The notes beneath the pieces are model-generated. The model had not been told where the DNA came from and did no database searches. It worked only from the letters and a program-made list of their open reading frames with translations. From contig JACQVH010000092.1 of assembly GCA_016209895.1 (NCBI GenBank), forward strand, positions 1 through 56,136: a stretch of DNA of 56,136 bases. Reading direction: 5' to 3'. The stretch's first letter is position 1. The number at the start of each line of letters is the position of its first letter. Made by a program: the position numbers and the translations under genes. Below, in pieces: positions 9,156 through 18,182 of the stretch. The DNA is from Candidatus Hydrogenedentota bacterium. Its GTDB lineage: Bacteria > Hydrogenedentota > Hydrogenedentia > Hydrogenedentales > SLHB01.

Positions 9156-11273
9156 TCATAAGTCAATCACCACGACTTCGTGGTCGAGGATAGAGGGTAC
9201 GGTTAGGCTCACATAGTCACCGTCGTGTGTGACATGCGGAGTCTGGTCGGCGGCGAGGAGGCGAACTCTTCTCACCTGTGAGCGGGCCGGAAGACGCACA
9301 CGGACCTTTTGCTCGCCGACCGGAAGTATCTCGCGCAACGGCCCTTTCATCATCATAGGGTTGGTCAGGTTGACGAGATGAACGGTCATGGATTCCTTCT
9401 GGCGCCATACGGTCACGTCGAGGACGCCCGGGCCGGTCACGGTGACGGGCGGCTCTTCATTGGTCGCCCATGTGACGGCGTTGCGCATCAGTTTGAAGTG
9501 GTCCACACAGAGGACTTCCCAGAATGTGCGGTCAATGTCCCACGGGAAGTAAACCACGCGGCCGGGGCCGGTCTCGCGCAGGTAAACTCCGAGCACGTCG
9601 GTTTTCAGTACGCGCGGAAACACCTTCTCCATCGGTAGGTCGGGATACGACGGGATGAGGGTGAGCGGCGGGTTGGGAAATGGGACCGTGTCCTTGACTT
9701 CGATACGGCGCACGCCGTTGATAATCCTTGGCGCGTCCTCCAGTCCGGCCAAGAGCGGATGTCGCAGGTGCGTCGCCGGGTCGGCCTCCAGACGCAGATA
9801 GGAGTTCTGCATCGGCCCCTCGATGCGGCTTACAAAGGACACTCCGAACAAGTCCACAAGGCCAAACTCCTTCCGCGGAGCGCCCCATTCGTCAAACAGA
9901 CTGGTCTCATAAGTTGCGATGAGGCTTCCGCCGCGATTCACAAACTCGCGAAGTTGCCGGCATTGCGCGTCCGAGAGCGCGGCGATATTCGGTAGGATGA
10001 GGGTCTTGAACGGGCCCAGGTGCGCGTCGTCGAGGAGTCGGTCATGCACCATCTCGAATGGGATACGCGCCTCGATAAGCGCCTGATTCCAGCCGAGGAT
10101 GTGTTCCTCGACGTGCGTGCCGCGGAACCACGCCGTCTGCTGCGAATAGACCAGCGCCACGCGGGCGAGTGGACGTTCGTTCCGCAAGTACTTTTCCCAC
10201 CGGGCGTAGCGGCGATAGAGGTCTTCCACCGGCTTCAGCCAGCGCGGATCGTGCAGCGTGCCGGAGAACTTGGTGAACCAGGGACGCAGGCCGTTCGCCA
10301 CACCGTCGGCGACCCACAAGCGAATCTCTGCCTCACTTTGCACGCTGTCTTTCCAGCGGTACGGTTCCTCGACCCCGACGCTGAAGATGCCGACGATCGG
10401 TTTCCGGCCCATCGCCGCGCGGTACTCTTTGCCGTTCTTGCCGTTGGCCCACGGCGCGGTCAGGCCGCGACGCGCCTGCCGGTCTGCAATAAGCGTGGGC
10501 GCGAGTTCGCCTATGCGCTGCATATCGAGCGAACTGGTCGCCCCGCCGCCGGTGTTGGGAATGACACAGGAATCAAGGTTGATTTTGCGGACCTCGGTGT
10601 CCCAGAGACGCCACAGTTCGAAGAGTCTTTGCTGTCGCCAGACGATGTAAGCTCGCCGCGCGGGGTCCTGCGGATCGTTCGTGCGCGGGAGTTCATGCCC
10701 GGTCGCTTGTAGAAAATTCGCGCGGCAGTGCTCGCAGAAACACATCCCCGAACCGTCCCACCGATTGATGAAGATGGCGTCCACGCCATATCGCGCCACG
10801 ATTTCCTTCTTCACCTCGGTCATGAACTCGAAGTTGTAGGGTCCCAGCCCGCACGTCACCCACATCTCCGGCGAGGCCCAATGCCGGCGTGGATTGGCCT
10901 CGGCGTCCACGGCAATCCATTCGGGATGAGCTTCGCGGGCGTCGTCGTAGGTCGCGTGCGGGTCCGTACGGGCGATGACGACCATGCCCAATTCACGACA
11001 GCCCGCGACGAGTTCGCCGAACACGTCGCGGTCGCCCAGCCACTGGCTGCGGTGATGAAACGGGACCTGGGTCGGATAATAGGCCACGCAACCGCCCGCG
11101 CTGAGACACACCGCGTCGGAACGAGTCCGCTTGAAATACTCGAGCCAGAACTGCAGGTCGAAGGTGGCCGGGTCATTTTCGACGAGCGTGAGTTGCGCCC
11201 AGCGCATCGGCCGGTCCACCCAACTCGGCGCGGCCGGCGCGATCGCGGGACGCTCTGTGTCTGTGTTCGTCAC
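9156..11273 (-). CDS. Putative glycoside hydrolase (GHL6-like barrel with beta-galactosidase-type trimerisation domain)
   Basis: This 705-residue protein has no signal peptide. Residues about 20-370 read as a TIM-barrel of the hypothetical glycosyl hydrolase 6 type: RWAQLTLVENDPATFDLQFWLEYF at the start, then DAIFINRWDGSG and the cysteine cluster MCFCEHCRANF. Residues about 395-560 resemble the class-1 glutamine-amidotransferase-like trimerisation domain of GH42 beta-galactosidases (TLILPNIAALSDAQCRQLREF, NRGGSLIATYETSLFDEWG). A C-terminal beta domain ends VPSILDHEVVVIDL. The protein probably hydrolyses an alpha- or beta-glycoside in the cytoplasm, but the substrate is unknown. It faces the sialidase fusion gene; the 277 bases beyond its start separate it from the DUF5131 locus and show no clear promoter. 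Confidence 0.75.
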   Translation of the reverse strand: MTNTDTERPAIAPAAPSWVDRPMRWAQLTLVENDPATFDLQFWLEYFKRTRSDAVCLSAGGCVAYYPTQVPFHHRSQWLGDRDVFGELVAGCRELGMVVIARTDPHATYDDAREAHPEWIAVDAEANPRRHWASPEMWVTCGLGPYNFEFMTEVKKEIVARYGVDAIFINRWDGSGMCFCEHCRANFLQATGHELPRTNDPQDPARRAYIVWRQQRLFELWRLWDTEVRKINLDSCVIPNTGGGATSSLDMQRIGELAPTLIADRQARRGLTAPWANGKNGKEYRAAMGRKPIVGIFSVGVEEPYRWKDSVQSEAEIRLWVADGVANGLRPWFTKFSGTLHDPRWLKPVEDLYRRYARWEKYLRNERPLARVALVYSQQTAWFRGTHVEEHILGWNQALIEARIPFEMVHDRLLDDAHLGPFKTLILPNIAALSDAQCRQLREFVNRGGSLIATYETSLFDEWGAPRKEFGLVDLFGVSFVSRIEGPMQNSYLRLEADPATHLRHPLLAGLEDAPRIINGVRRIEVKDTVPFPNPPLTLIPSYPDLPMEKVFPRVLKTDVLGVYLRETGPGRVVYFPWDIDRTFWEVLCVDHFKLMRNAVTWATNEEPPVTVTGPGVLDVTVWRQKESMTVHLVNLTNPMMMKGPLREILPVGEQKVRVRLPARSQVRRVRLLAADQTPHVTHDGDYVSLTVPSILDHEVVVIDL

Positions 11274-11550
11274 CTTCGCTTTCCATTCAATTCTCTAAAG
11301 TTGCCCTGTCAGAATTCACCACACGGTAGCGTCATTTTGACAGCACGTCAAGTGGCGATTTGACATGCACCGCAGGCGTCCAGACAAGCGATTCAGCCAT
11401 TGTGCGGGTATCAGGGGGGCGGACCGCGGTTTGATCGCACGCATTTCGAAACGCTACTTTAGTTACGCCAATGAAATTTGGAAGCCTCAACATAGTGGGG
11501 GTAGATGCCACGACGACGGCAGTGAAAATTGCTCAAGATATTCTGGAACA

Positions 11551-12321
11551 GTGAAAGTGGCCCAATATTCTCACATCGAGTGGACCGAAGCGACCTGGAA
11601 CCCGGTGACGGGGTGCTCCAAAGTCAGTGCCGGGTGCAAGTTCTGTTACGCTGAACGACTCGCCCACCGGCTGCAGGCCATGGGCAACCGCCGCTATCGT
11701 AAAGGGTTCCAAGTTACGCTGCATGAGGACGTACTGGACCTGCCGAAACGTTGGCGAGAGCCGCGCCCGATCTTTGTCAACTCGATGAGCGACCTGTTTC
11801 ACGAGCGGGTACCGTTCGATTTTATTTGGAAGGTGTTCGCGACCATGCAGGACTGCCCCCAGCATACCTTTCAAATTCTTATCAAGCGGAGCTGACGACT
11901 GCGGGAGTTAGCGGGCGAGTTTCGATGGCCCGTAAATATGTGGACGGGAGTTAGCGTTGAGAACGCACGCGTGGTCAACCGCATTGATGATCTTAGATAT
12001 GTTCCCGCGCACGTTCGTTTTCTGTCTTGCGAACCCCTAATCGGGCCTCTGGACGACTTGAGCCTCGAGGGTATTCACTGAGTTACTGTCGGCGGGGAAT
12101 CGGGACCGGGCACACGACCGATGAAGATCGAGTGGATTCGTTCCATCTTTCGACCGTGCCGAAAGGCAAATGTCCCGTTCTTGTTCAAGCAGTGGGGAGG
12201 TGTCCGCAAGGACTTGACCGGACGGTTGCTAAACGGTCGGACCTATGACGAAATGCCGCAGGTACTTTCGAGAGAAACGTATGGTCCAACCACCCGCCAA
12301 AATGCGACTTCCTTAGTTTAG
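11551..12321 (+). pseudogene. DUF5131 (phage Gp37/Gp68-type) radical-SAM-like gene with two in-frame TGA codons
   Basis: Read from GTG 11551 to TAG 12319-12321, one frame gives 256 codons of a DUF5131 protein. It has [20 protein letters not shown] at the start, a cysteine motif C22-x6-C29-x2-C32, the core [22 protein letters not shown] and FKQWGG near the end. TGA codons interrupt it at codon 115 (11893-11895, after LIKRS) and codon 177 (12079-12081). At the second, family members usually have tryptophan (GIHWV-type). No frameshift is needed, so the decay is recent, or the reads carry errors. A 27-codon open frame from ATG 11471 ends TGA 11552-11554, overlapping the GTG by GTGA, and may be the remnant of an upstream partner. 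Relatives are often found in phages and defence-like islands beside three-Cys-motif proteins; no such partner is intact here. Confidence 0.75.
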
Positions 12322-12720
12322 GTGAGCCGCCCGGTGGGGTTCCGAGAGTTGTTTGATATGGGTTGGGGGGAGGGCGGTTTTGAAGAGCCGGAGGTGGTAG
12401 AACGCGGCTTGGCCGTAGAAGTTGCCGGGGCGCCAGATAAGTAGGATCGCGCGTGATATCGTAGATCGTGCAGAGCGCAACGCCGGGCCGCGCCAAAGCG
12501 CGATCATCGGTGCGGCACGCGATTTCCGGGTCTTTCCCGTAGCTTCGGAGGAGCGCCTGGCCGACCTGCTCGAAGCTGCGGCGCGGGCCGTTTCTCTCGT
12601 GAGTCCGGCGTCCAATGCGCGTAAAGCTCGATACCGAGCCGGCCATCCGCGCTCACCTTACACGAACCCCACCCCATATTCTCACAAAGAATCGTCACGG
12701 CCAGGGCGGCGACTAGAATC
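12322..12720 (-). other. Possible degraded minus-strand coding remnant
   Basis: The 635 bases between the DUF5131 remnant and the next gene contain no intact gene. On the minus strand, short frames can be joined by frameshifts into a plausible protein: a hydrophobic start at 12722 (MILVAALAVTIL), then GRLGIELYAHW, RSFEQVGQALL and ILLIWRPGNFYGQAAFYH near 12370-12450. I do not recognise a family. It may be a decayed partner gene of the DUF5131 locus, or chance. Confidence 0.25.
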
Positions 12721-12727
12721 ACTCTCC

Positions 12728-12852
12728 ACCGAGGCGCTGAGATACGGAGAGACCGAGAGTGGTCGTAGAGTTCTTCGCGATCTCTGTGTTCTTTGTTGCT
12801 AGAAAATAATCATTTAACCACAAAGAACGCAAAGAGCGCAGAGAGGGACAAA
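12728..12852. repeat. Nonanucleotide drifting arrays N1 (two tracts)
   Basis: Two tracts show a 9-bp period. The right one is 12817-12852: accacaaag, aacgcaaag, agcgcagag, agggacaaa. The left one (about 12728-12798) is weaker and includes gtagagttc, ttcgcgatc, tctgtgttc and tttgttgct, which read as the complement of the same theme. The tracts thus face each other around an AT-rich centre at 12801-12815. Confidence 0.6.
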
Positions 12853-12956
12853 CGGTTTGGAGAAAGCGCTGGCCAGATGTTTGAGGCGGTGCTTGCGTTT
12901 CATTCCGAGAATCGCGTAATTTGCCTGACAATTGCGCTAGGGAGCGATCGATCGGA

Positions 12957-15539
12957 ATGCATCCGGTGTTATTTGTTTGGACGGGATCAAGAATGCGGGA
13001 ATCGGCGTTCAGACTCGCGCCTTTGCTGCTACTGGCGGGGTGGCTGATTACGCCGAGAACGATGCCGGTAGCTCACGCGGAGGCGGCTTCCGAGCCGAGT
13101 CCGTGGAAAGTGCAGGTGGCCCTTTTTGATGACCCGGATTTCGATCGCCTGAGCGTCGGAGACGCGACGCAGTTTTCCGATGATGCGATTTGGGTCCCCA
13201 CAACGGCGTGGCCGCGAAGCGGGGTGGAGCGTTACGAGTGGTACGAGGAAGGCGACGCGGTCAATCTGCAGCTTGTTTCTCGCGATCGGGGCCTGACATG
13301 GGCGCCGCATCAGGGCGATCCATTGCCGGAAAGACATTTCGTGTTGAAGGACGGCTCGTTCTTGCGCGTGAGTTGGACGGGCTACCAACAACATCCAATC
13401 TCCGAGCAGGCGGCGTATGAAAAGGCAGGGTATTTCATCTATCTCCTCCCCGGAAAAGACGTGTTCGCTATCGGCGGTGGTTTCCAAACTTCGCGCTCGA
13501 CCAATGGCGGAAAGACTTGGGTCGCTGAAGACATCAAACTCCCTAAGCGCGCGGACGTAGCGGGCTACGGCATGGCGACGACCAAAATGCTGTCCGATGG
13601 GACGATCCTGATGCCCCTGTTCGGGACCATCACGCGTCGTCACCGGGTTCGTTGCGCTTCGGTCATTCGGTCCCAAGACGGTGGCCGGAACTGGGAACTC
13701 ATTGATATCGCCGTGGACGATAGTCCGGCGGCACTCGCCGCTGAAGACCTTCCGCCCGGCCTGTGGGAAAATGCGCCGACCGGCGTCCACGCGTTTGATG
13801 AAGCCCAGTTGGTCAAGGGAAACCAGCCGGGCCGAGTCATAGCCATCGTCGAGGAGCAATTCACGAAAGAGCTCTATTGCTGCATCTCCGAGGACAGCGG
13901 CAAGAATTGGACCGCGCCCAAGCCGACTGGGATGATTGGCGTGACGCCTCTCCTGTTGCGGCTCCAATCGGGTGCGATTGCATGTGCGTACACGAACCGT
14001 TACAACGGCGACTTCCTCGACCGGGGGATGCGCGTGTGTTACTCGCACGATGACGGGAAAACTTGGGATATCAACGACCTCGTCATCCTGAAGAACGACA
14101 ATGCGCGGGCCGACGGGCAGTGCCTATGGAACTTGGTTCAGTTCTCGGACGGCACCCTCTTCGCTTCGGGCTGGGGAACCAAACGCGGCTGCGGCGACGG
14201 GCACGAAGTAGGCTACGCCGTCGGGTTCCGTTTCACGGAGACGTTTCGCCGGCCGTTGTACGCGGAAGAGAATGCTCGCGGCGCTCCGGCTGAGATTCCC
14301 GCGAAGACCGAGGACCCATTTTTCGGAGTGCCGGGACCGTGGAATGCGCGGGTGGTGCTCTACGACAACACCAGGGCCGGGTCAGTAACGCCCGGTGATG
14401 CCGTGGTGCTCGAAGACGACACCGTGATCATGCCGCTCAACATTACGTGGCGCGGTCCCTTCATGGGCTACGACTGGTATCGGAAAGACAACACGCTGCA
14501 AATAAACGTCGCCTCGCGCGATCGTGGGATTTCCTGGCAAGTCTATCCGAACGACATTCCGAAACAGGGCTTCCGCCTACGGGACGGCGCGCTGCTGCGT
14601 ATCGTCTGGCTCGGATATCAACCGCACCCTAACGAAGAAAAGGAGAAATGGGAGAAGGCGGGCTACTTGCTCTACGACATTCCGGAGAAGAAGTCCTTCT
14701 CGGTAACCGGTCCGTTCCAGGTGGAAATCTCGTGCGACGACGGCAAGACATGGGAGGCGCAGGACATCCAACTGCCCCACCGCGCGTTTCTGGCCGGTTA
14801 CAGCATGCACACCGCGCGGCAACTCTCCGACGGTACTGTATTGCTACCCGTATTCGGCTATCAGACGCGCCGACACAAGACGTACTCTTGCTCAGTCATC
14901 CGGTCCACGGACGAAGGCCAGACGTGGCAACTCATCACCCTGGCGCAAGACCCTCGGCCAGAGGCCGTCTCGGATACGGATATCCCCTCGGGAACGCTGT
15001 GGGCCAAGTTCCCGGACATCCAGGGATTTGATGAGGCGGCGGTACTCGAGACGAAAAAGCCCGGACGCGTCATCGCGGTGATCGAAGAATCGTGGAGCAA
15101 GAAGCTTTACGGTTGCATCTCCGAAGATAGCGGGTTGACTTGGACCGCTCCGAAGTTGACCGGCATGGCCGGGATCAATCCGCTGCTGCTCCGACTCAAG
15201 TCGGGCGCGATTGCCTGCGCGTACACCAATCGTTACGAGAAGGATGCGAATCGGATTGGAATGACCGTATGCTATTCCCACGATGACGGGGAGACGTGGG
15301 ACACGGACAACGTGGCGATCCTGAAGGACGACAACGCCCGGCGGGACGGCCAGCTCATTTGGAACTTTCTGCAATTCTCGGACGGTACGCTGTTCGCTTG
15401 CGGCTATTCGGCGAAACGCGGGTGCGGCGGCGGAGACGAGGTGGGTTATGCGGTGGGCTTCCGCTTCACGGAGGACTATCGCACGCCGCTGCGGATGGCG
15501 AATGTCAAGGCCAAGTCCACCGCAACCAAAGAGGATTAA
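12957..15539 (+). CDS. Secreted sialidase-like protein made of two tandem homologous halves
   Basis: The protein has about 860 residues. A signal peptide (MRESAFRLAPLLLLAGWLITP to AHA) follows an alternative ATG at 12993; 12957 and a TTG at 12921 are also in frame, and AGGGAG at 12940-12945 favours 12957 slightly. Residues about 45-430 and 460-850 are clear duplicates. Both contain YSHDDG[KE]TWD, LLLRL[QK]SGAIACAYTNRY, DNAR[AR]DGQ and RGCG[DG]G[HD]EVGYAVGFRFTE. Each half has several Asp-boxes (SRDRGLTW, SCDDGKTW, STDEGQTW), so each is a full sialidase-type propeller. Exo-sialidase or a related glycosidase acting on exported glycans is likely, but the catalytic arginine triad was not confirmed. 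The next sialidase gene follows after a 9-bp repeat array, so the two may be co-expressed. Confidence 0.8.
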   Translation: MHPVLFVWTGSRMRESAFRLAPLLLLAGWLITPRTMPVAHAEAASEPSPWKVQVALFDDPDFDRLSVGDATQFSDDAIWVPTTAWPRSGVERYEWYEEGDAVNLQLVSRDRGLTWAPHQGDPLPERHFVLKDGSFLRVSWTGYQQHPISEQAAYEKAGYFIYLLPGKDVFAIGGGFQTSRSTNGGKTWVAEDIKLPKRADVAGYGMATTKMLSDGTILMPLFGTITRRHRVRCASVIRSQDGGRNWELIDIAVDDSPAALAAEDLPPGLWENAPTGVHAFDEAQLVKGNQPGRVIAIVEEQFTKELYCCISEDSGKNWTAPKPTGMIGVTPLLLRLQSGAIACAYTNRYNGDFLDRGMRVCYSHDDGKTWDINDLVILKNDNARADGQCLWNLVQFSDGTLFASGWGTKRGCGDGHEVGYAVGFRFTETFRRPLYAEENARGAPAEIPAKTEDPFFGVPGPWNARVVLYDNTRAGSVTPGDAVVLEDDTVIMPLNITWRGPFMGYDWYRKDNTLQINVASRDRGISWQVYPNDIPKQGFRLRDGALLRIVWLGYQPHPNEEKEKWEKAGYLLYDIPEKKSFSVTGPFQVEISCDDGKTWEAQDIQLPHRAFLAGYSMHTARQLSDGTVLLPVFGYQTRRHKTYSCSVIRSTDEGQTWQLITLAQDPRPEAVSDTDIPSGTLWAKFPDIQGFDEAAVLETKKPGRVIAVIEESWSKKLYGCISEDSGLTWTAPKLTGMAGINPLLLRLKSGAIACAYTNRYEKDANRIGMTVCYSHDDGETWDTDNVAILKDDNARRDGQLIWNFLQFSDGTLFACGYSAKRGCGGGDEVGYAVGFRFTEDYRTPLRMANVKAKSTATKED

Positions 15540-15565
15540 CCACGAATAACACGAACCACACGAAT
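15539..15565. repeat. Nonanucleotide array N2
   Basis: Three in-phase 9-bp units (accacgaat, aacacgaac, cacacgaat) begin at the last base of the preceding stop codon and run to the disturbed 5' end of the next gene. The theme matches N1 and N3: units starting with AC/CC-AC followed by a purine run. Confidence 0.65.
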
Positions 15566-15613
15566 GAATCTTTCAGTGTAGCCATCATTGCTCTTGCTCT
15601 ATGCGGGCTCGCG

Positions 15614-16756
15614 ATGGCAGTTGCGCAGGCCGGAGAGAAGCGCGATTTCGAGGTCTTGGTATCGGAACCCTGGACTGTGGCGGCGCTCGAGGCCGGGCCG
15701 ACCGGAGGTCCGAGAGGTGGTGGCGCGAACCTGCTTCAACTGACGAACGGGGCCATCGGGTGCAGCTTTACCGAGGACGAGCAATCCATTGGGTTGCTAT
15801 CCACGGATAAAGGCGTGACTTGGTCGCGCACCGACCGATTCCCCGGCGAATGCAACTGTTTCGGCGTGCTTTCAGACGGAACCGTGCTGGCCATGGCCTA
15901 CATGCAAGGGGTCCGCATGACTGCGCCGGGCGAATTCATCTACCCGCGCTGGATTTCGCGCGACGGTCTGAAAACCTGGGAGGGTCCGTTGGATACGCCC
16001 GTCCACGTTCCCAAGGGGACCGGCGGCACGGGAGACAACATGAAGCCGTATCCCGGCCCGCTGTTCTGGGACCGGATTCTGGAAGTTCCGGACGGACGGC
16101 TGCTCGCGCCGATGTACGGCTATTTCGAGGGCGACACCGTGCCCATCACCGGATTCAAACCGACGGAGGGCTTCTACAAATATCGCACGCTGCTGGTCGA
16201 GTCCCGAGACCGCGGCGCCAGTTGGTCGCTGGTAAGCACTGTTGCCTACGATCCGCAGGTCGGCCAGGAAAGCTTTTGTGAGCCTTCCCTGGTGGGTTTT
16301 CCCGACGGTGAACTCGTATGCATCATGCGCACGGGCTACACGCACGACCCGATGTACGTGTCGCGGTCGAAGAACGGCGGCCGTCGTTGGAGCAAGCCAG
16401 TCTCGACGGGGCTGGTGGGTGTCGCGCCGCGTCTCCTTTGGCTGCACGATGGCATCTTGGCGTGTACGTACGGCGTAAAAGAATACGACGGGAACCGTCG
16501 TGAACGCCGCCTTATGTTCAGCCGTGATCGTGGCCGCACGTGGTCGCACCACACCGTGGTCTACGCCGGCTACGGCGGTTCTTACCCGGAATGCATCGCC
16601 ATCGAGCCGGGGAAACTGCTCTGCGCCTATAACGTGCCCGGTTTCAAAGAGCCGGAGAGTCCTTACTACAAGCGCTGGTACTTTCTGATGTCCACCATCA
16701 CCATCCGCCCTCTCGAGCCACATCAGAAATTCGTCCCATTTCCGGTCTCGCGGTAG
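15614..16756 (+). CDS. Sialidase-family (BNR) protein with a disturbed 5' end
   Basis: From ATG 15614 this is a 380-residue single-propeller sialidase with Asp-boxes STDKGVTW, SRDRGASW, SKNGGRRW and SRDRGRTW and the segment VCIMRTGYTHDPMYVSRSKN. The codons before 15614 in this frame (from about 15569) encode an excellent signal-peptide core (SVAIIALALCGLAMAVAQA) but have no start codon back to the preceding gene. ATG 15564 sits at the right distance but in another frame, reaching TAG after five codons. A one-base shift near 15570-15580 would restore MNLSV followed by AIIALALCG. So the gene is either frameshifted at its very start, uses a rare start codon, or is translated without export. The body is intact and conserved. 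Confidence 0.7.
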   Translation: MAVAQAGEKRDFEVLVSEPWTVAALEAGPTGGPRGGGANLLQLTNGAIGCSFTEDEQSIGLLSTDKGVTWSRTDRFPGECNCFGVLSDGTVLAMAYMQGVRMTAPGEFIYPRWISRDGLKTWEGPLDTPVHVPKGTGGTGDNMKPYPGPLFWDRILEVPDGRLLAPMYGYFEGDTVPITGFKPTEGFYKYRTLLVESRDRGASWSLVSTVAYDPQVGQESFCEPSLVGFPDGELVCIMRTGYTHDPMYVSRSKNGGRRWSKPVSTGLVGVAPRLLWLHDGILACTYGVKEYDGNRRERRLMFSRDRGRTWSHHTVVYAGYGGSYPECIAIEPGKLLCAYNVPGFKEPESPYYKRWYFLMSTITIRPLEPHQKFVPFPVSR

Positions 16757-16814
16757 TTGTCCGAGTCTCGATTACGATTTCGCTCATGAGTAACCAGTCT
16801 CTGGCGACTGACCA

Positions 16815-17927
16815 CTATCTAATCGTCACCTCTCTTCCGGCGGTGGCGGAGCGGTAGACGCCGTCGAGCATCTTTTGGACGGCGAGACCGGCTTCGCCGG
16901 GCGCTTCGAGCAGGGCGTTCTTCATGCAGCCGTCTACCCAGTTGCGGAGCTTGAGAACGAAGAGCTCCTGGAACCCGGACTGGCTGCCCACGTAGTAGGG
17001 CGAAGTATTCAGCATCGTGTCGTGATGGTCGGAGAAGACCATGGGCGGGTCCCATTGGCCGCCGCCCTTGGTTCCCAGGAAGCTGAAGTTCCACACGTCC
17101 TTTTCGATGTGGGCGACGAAACTGGCTTCGATCTGTAGGAGCGCCCCGTTGGTGAAACGGATTTGTCCGATCGCCAGGTCTTCGACGGTATACGTCTTAT
17201 AGTCCCAGTTGGGCCAATGACTGACGACTTTGGACGGCTTGTTCCCCATATAGGTCCAGACATTGCCGGAGGCGGCGATAGGCTTGGGCGAACCCATGAA
17301 ATAATGGGCCATTTCGAGCACGTGCACGCCGATGTCAATCATCGGCCCGCCGCCCTGCAGTTTCTTCTGGCCGAACACGCCCCAGTTGGGAATGCCGCGA
17401 CGACGCAGAGCTTGGCATTTTACGAACATGATGTCGCCGAATTCGCCGTGGTCGCGGGCGCGTTTGAGGAATTGCGTGTTGGGATGATAGCGGTATTGGA
17501 ATCCGATCGTGAATTTCCTTCCAGCCTTCTTGCTGGCGGCGATCATGCGTTCGCATTCGGCGGGGTTCATCGCCATCGGTTTCTCGCAGATGACGTGGCA
17601 CCCCGCCTTGGCGGCGTCAATTGAGGGCGCCGCGTGGACGCCGTTCGGAGTGCAGACGCTGACACCGTCCGGCTCGACCTCCTTCAGCATCTTCTTCCAG
17701 TCTTTGTACAGTTTGGTTACGCCCCAGGTCTCCTGAAACGCCGTGATCCGGTCTGCCCGGATGTCTACGCCGGCAACGACTTCGACTTCGGGGAGTTGTC
17801 GCAAGGCGGTCATGTGCATCTGCGCGACGCCGCCGCACCCGACAATCGCCACGCGAAACTTCCTCCCCTTGTATTCCTTCGCAGCTTCCATCGCCAACGA
17901 ATCGGTACTAACGCTTTTCTCGGCCAT
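16815..17927 (-). CDS. Gfo/Idh/MocA family oxidoreductase
   Basis: This is a 370-residue cytoplasmic NAD(P)-dependent sugar or sugar-derivative oxidoreductase. The nucleotide-binding turn is GCGGVAQ (residues 30-36), the conserved EKP lies at 115-117 (CEKPMAM), and GGGPMIDIGVH at 192-202 provides the catalytic-type Asp197 and His202. The length is typical and the ATG follows GGAGAAG. The substrate is unknown. The gene points away from the sialidases and is separated by 240 bases, mostly heptad repeats, from the acyltransferase upstream, so it is probably not part of the large envelope operon. Neighbouring sialidases make a role in catabolism of released sugars plausible. Confidence 0.88.
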   Translation of the reverse strand: MAEKSVSTDSLAMEAAKEYKGRKFRVAIVGCGGVAQMHMTALRQLPEVEVVAGVDIRADRITAFQETWGVTKLYKDWKKMLKEVEPDGVSVCTPNGVHAAPSIDAAKAGCHVICEKPMAMNPAECERMIAASKKAGRKFTIGFQYRYHPNTQFLKRARDHGEFGDIMFVKCQALRRRGIPNWGVFGQKKLQGGGPMIDIGVHVLEMAHYFMGSPKPIAASGNVWTYMGNKPSKVVSHWPNWDYKTYTVEDLAIGQIRFTNGALLQIEASFVAHIEKDVWNFSFLGTKGGGQWDPPMVFSDHHDTMLNTSPYYVGSQSGFQELFVLKLRNWVDGCMKNALLEAPGEAGLAVQKMLDGVYRSATAGREVTIR

Positions 17928-18063
17928 ACTTCTCCATCCTTTCCGTTCACAGAAACTGCACGGGTGCTTTGGCTCGCATTGAAATCGTAGGGTCTCCCAT
18001 TGCGTTCACGGCATGGTGGATTTCCTGACGGGGGCCAAGTGTAACGTATCGAATTGGGCGGAT

Positions 18064-18182
18064 GCCAGTAGTCAGCAATGAGCAACGGGCAATGAGCAAT
18101 GAGTACCGAGTGACGAGCAACTGGAAACTGGAAACCGGAAAACTGGAAACGAGTCACGAACCACTGTTCACTGGCCACTGGG
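18064..18182. repeat. Heptanucleotide drifting array H4
   Basis: Seventeen consecutive 7-bp units keep phase over 119 bases. Examples in order are gccagta, gtcagca, atgagca, acgggca, atgagca, atgagta, ccgagtg, acgagca, actggaa, actggaa, accggaa, and later cacgaac, cactgtt, cactggc, cactggg. The array runs into the 3' end of the acyltransferase gene and supplies its stop codon (minus strand, 18168-18170). Confidence 0.8.

Noticed and set aside
11471-11554. 27-codon gene upstream of DUF5131
   Set aside because: It has a GTGA overlap with the next start but no ribosome site and no family resemblance. It was kept only as a note because it may be a remnant.
11893-12081. Genome-wide reassignment of TGA to tryptophan
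   Set aside because: Intact genes in the window end at TGA (2896-2898, 33551-33553, 35360-35362, 42508-42510), so TGA is a normal stop here.
16788-16815. Another heptad array after the sialidase gene
   Set aside because: Units gagtaac, cagtctc, tggcgac, tgaccac keep a possible 7-base phase, but only four weakly similar units are present, too few to call.
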